Below are positions 62,501-64,000 of a DNA stretch of 64,000 nt, piece by piece. Position 1 is the first letter of the stretch. Every line of letters begins with the position of its first letter. This DNA comes from Brachypodius melanocephalos (Eukaryota > Chordata > Aves > Passeriformes > Pycnonotidae), in NCBI GenBank assembly GCA_013398615.1, contig VZSR01003803.1, forward strand, positions 4,040,050 through 4,104,049, read 5' to 3'. Under the pieces are notes generated by a model that was given only the letters and a program-made list of their open reading frames with translations, was not told where the DNA came from and searched no databases. The position numbers and the translations under genes are program-made.

Positions 62501-64000
62501 TGCATGCAAATACCTAATTTCATAAACCTTAAATTTCTTCCACTTTTACTAGTGCTTATACTTTTCACCTTCAATTATCAGTATATTTTGGATGAAACAT
62601 GTAAAATACTACTGGTTTTTAAAAATGTTGTATTTCTAGTAGCCAGTAGAAAATAATGAATTTAGTTAAAATTTAGCAAGTAATGGGTAGATTGAAAGCC
62701 ATGCAGCTGCTATGTACTGCCTGGTTACATACTTGTTAATAACTTCTTGACTTCAGTGTAGTTTTGTTGAACTCTGGTTGCCATGCTAAAGTAAAACTTT
62801 TGCTGTAGTTTCTTGCTGGATTACAAGTAAAATTCTGAAACCACAATAATCTTTACCACAGCCGGTTAGTATTTATAACTTTATTATAAACAATTACAAT
62901 GATACAGGTCCAAGAATTACCATCTGCCATATGAATTTAGGAATACTGTTCACATAATGTTGATGAGTATATTAAAGTAGTAAAAAAACACCATGCCACT
63001 AGAACCTGGATACCTCTCCACCTAATGACTGCAAATTAAAAATTAGGCAGCCTTGTCTAATCTGCTTTCATGGCTCTGCAGTGTCCAGAGCAGTCCATGA
63101 GTCAGCATCAGGTGCAGTTAGAAAAAAGACACATTCTGGCTTAGGAAAAGATAGATGGAGGAATGTAATCCCCTGAAGAAAACGGTCCAAATATCCTGGC
63201 TATTACTCTGAACTTTTTCACTGGAAAACTGTCAGAGCTGAGGGAACAGTTCATGGTGCAAATCTTTTGTCTGCTGATTTTTTCCTTTCCTGTTAAAATG
63301 TGTAGTAATAGTAGGTCAACTGGGCCAAAAATTTCCTTTGTGTATTACACTCTTTCTTTATTTTGCCATATTTAGTTTGGTGCTGGAATTAAGGAGACAT
63401 GTCATCAGCACTCCGTGTTTATTTATTCTCACTAGAGCCTTATAAAGGGCACACATTTCAGAAGCAAGACAGAGACATAAAATCTCTTCTGAAGCACTCT
63501 ACAAGAAAACTCAGAGGAAAAGGAGAGAAGGGTGGCCAGCTTAACTGGATTGGTACATGCACAGCCCACAGTTTCATACTGAGTCTTCGGTGTACCAGTC
63601 ACACTCGACATGGTTTCTTACAAAATACTGACTTTGAAAAAAGTGCCTGGCACAGACCAGTAGAACAGTTAATTCCAGTTGGCTGCACATTTGTATCAAA
63701 CACAGAAGTAGTGGCAGATGTGCTTTCTGGCTCTCCTGCAGCTGTCTCACAATTGTATTCCACAGCCAAGCCCATTGTGTCACTTCTCCAGTTGTGGATT
63801 TTGTCCATGGGGATTTATTTACCTGGCGGTGCCTCTTCTTTGCGCTGATAACTGACAAGCACTGGATAATGCCTTTACTTTTTCTTCGTGGAGTTAAGCT
63901 CCAAAACTGACCTTTACTTTTGGATAACAAACACAATGTATCACCATTCCCAGGCCTGCTGGGATTGCAGCTGCCTGAAGGTTTGTTTGCAAAACCATTT
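59578..64000. other. Non-coding stretch to the window end
   Basis: AT-rich DNA with no recognisable exon, RNA gene or transposon. The last 600 bases are somewhat GC-richer and open on both strands (149 codons on plus at 63399-63848, 120 on minus at 63574-63936). I recognise no domain in either, and frames of this length are expected by chance in 64 kb. Confidence 0.4.

Noticed and set aside
63399..63936. Overlapping open frames of 149 (plus) and 120 (minus) codons
   Set aside because: Both strands are open over the same GC-richer patch, and no motif or family is recognisable. Expected by chance, though a protein search of both frames would settle it.
1..64000. CRISPR arrays, operons, bacterial promoters or terminators
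   Set aside because: No regularly spaced repeats, no dense gene blocks, and the CR1 copies and introns show this is vertebrate DNA.

Overview
The window is vertebrate, almost certainly bird, genomic DNA. The best evidence is at least seven 5'-truncated copies of CR1 LINE retrotransposons, several ending in the typical avian CR1 3' tail. The sequence is AT-rich and gene-poor, and is broken by three runs of N (10353-10452, 23871-23970, 39957-40002). It has no bacterial gene organisation. Nearly all open frames of 60-160 codons look like chance frames or transposon antisense.

Protein coding: I can support only two short plus-strand exons, at 769-834 and 10277 to the gap at 10353. Both have good splice signals, both start in phase 0, and together they read as one continuous polar peptide across a 9.4 kb intron. 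I could not name the gene. The rest of the window, from 10453 to 64000, is then most simply a very long downstream intron and/or intergenic DNA. One weak 47-nt hydrophobic exon candidate lies at 33599-33645.

Layout: 1-10352 holds the two exons and their intron, which contains an LTR-like block (about 6380-6800) with a perfect 12-bp-arm palindrome. 10453-23870 holds a 38-T tract, a 16-bp triplicate, two antisense CR1 fragments (16013 and 19415) and a small hairpin at 19055. 23971-39956 holds a TAGG microsatellite, a decayed CR1 (about 30095), a sense CR1 (31299), an antisense CR1 (34763), and an unclassified ~140-bp direct repeat present twice, 2.5 kb apart (35439 and 37932). It ends in a 31-T tract at the third gap. 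40003-64000 holds a long antisense CR1 reverse-transcriptase fragment (44876-46115), a pre-miRNA-sized hairpin (47134-47209), an internally deleted CR1 (48415-48733) and a sense CR1 with a TGCTC microsatellite grown inside it (58948-59577).

The most notable unexplained structures are the 76-nt hairpin at 47134-47209 and the dispersed direct repeat pair. I saw no sign of a novel multi-gene system. All repeat boundaries are by-eye estimates, accurate to about 10-30 bp.
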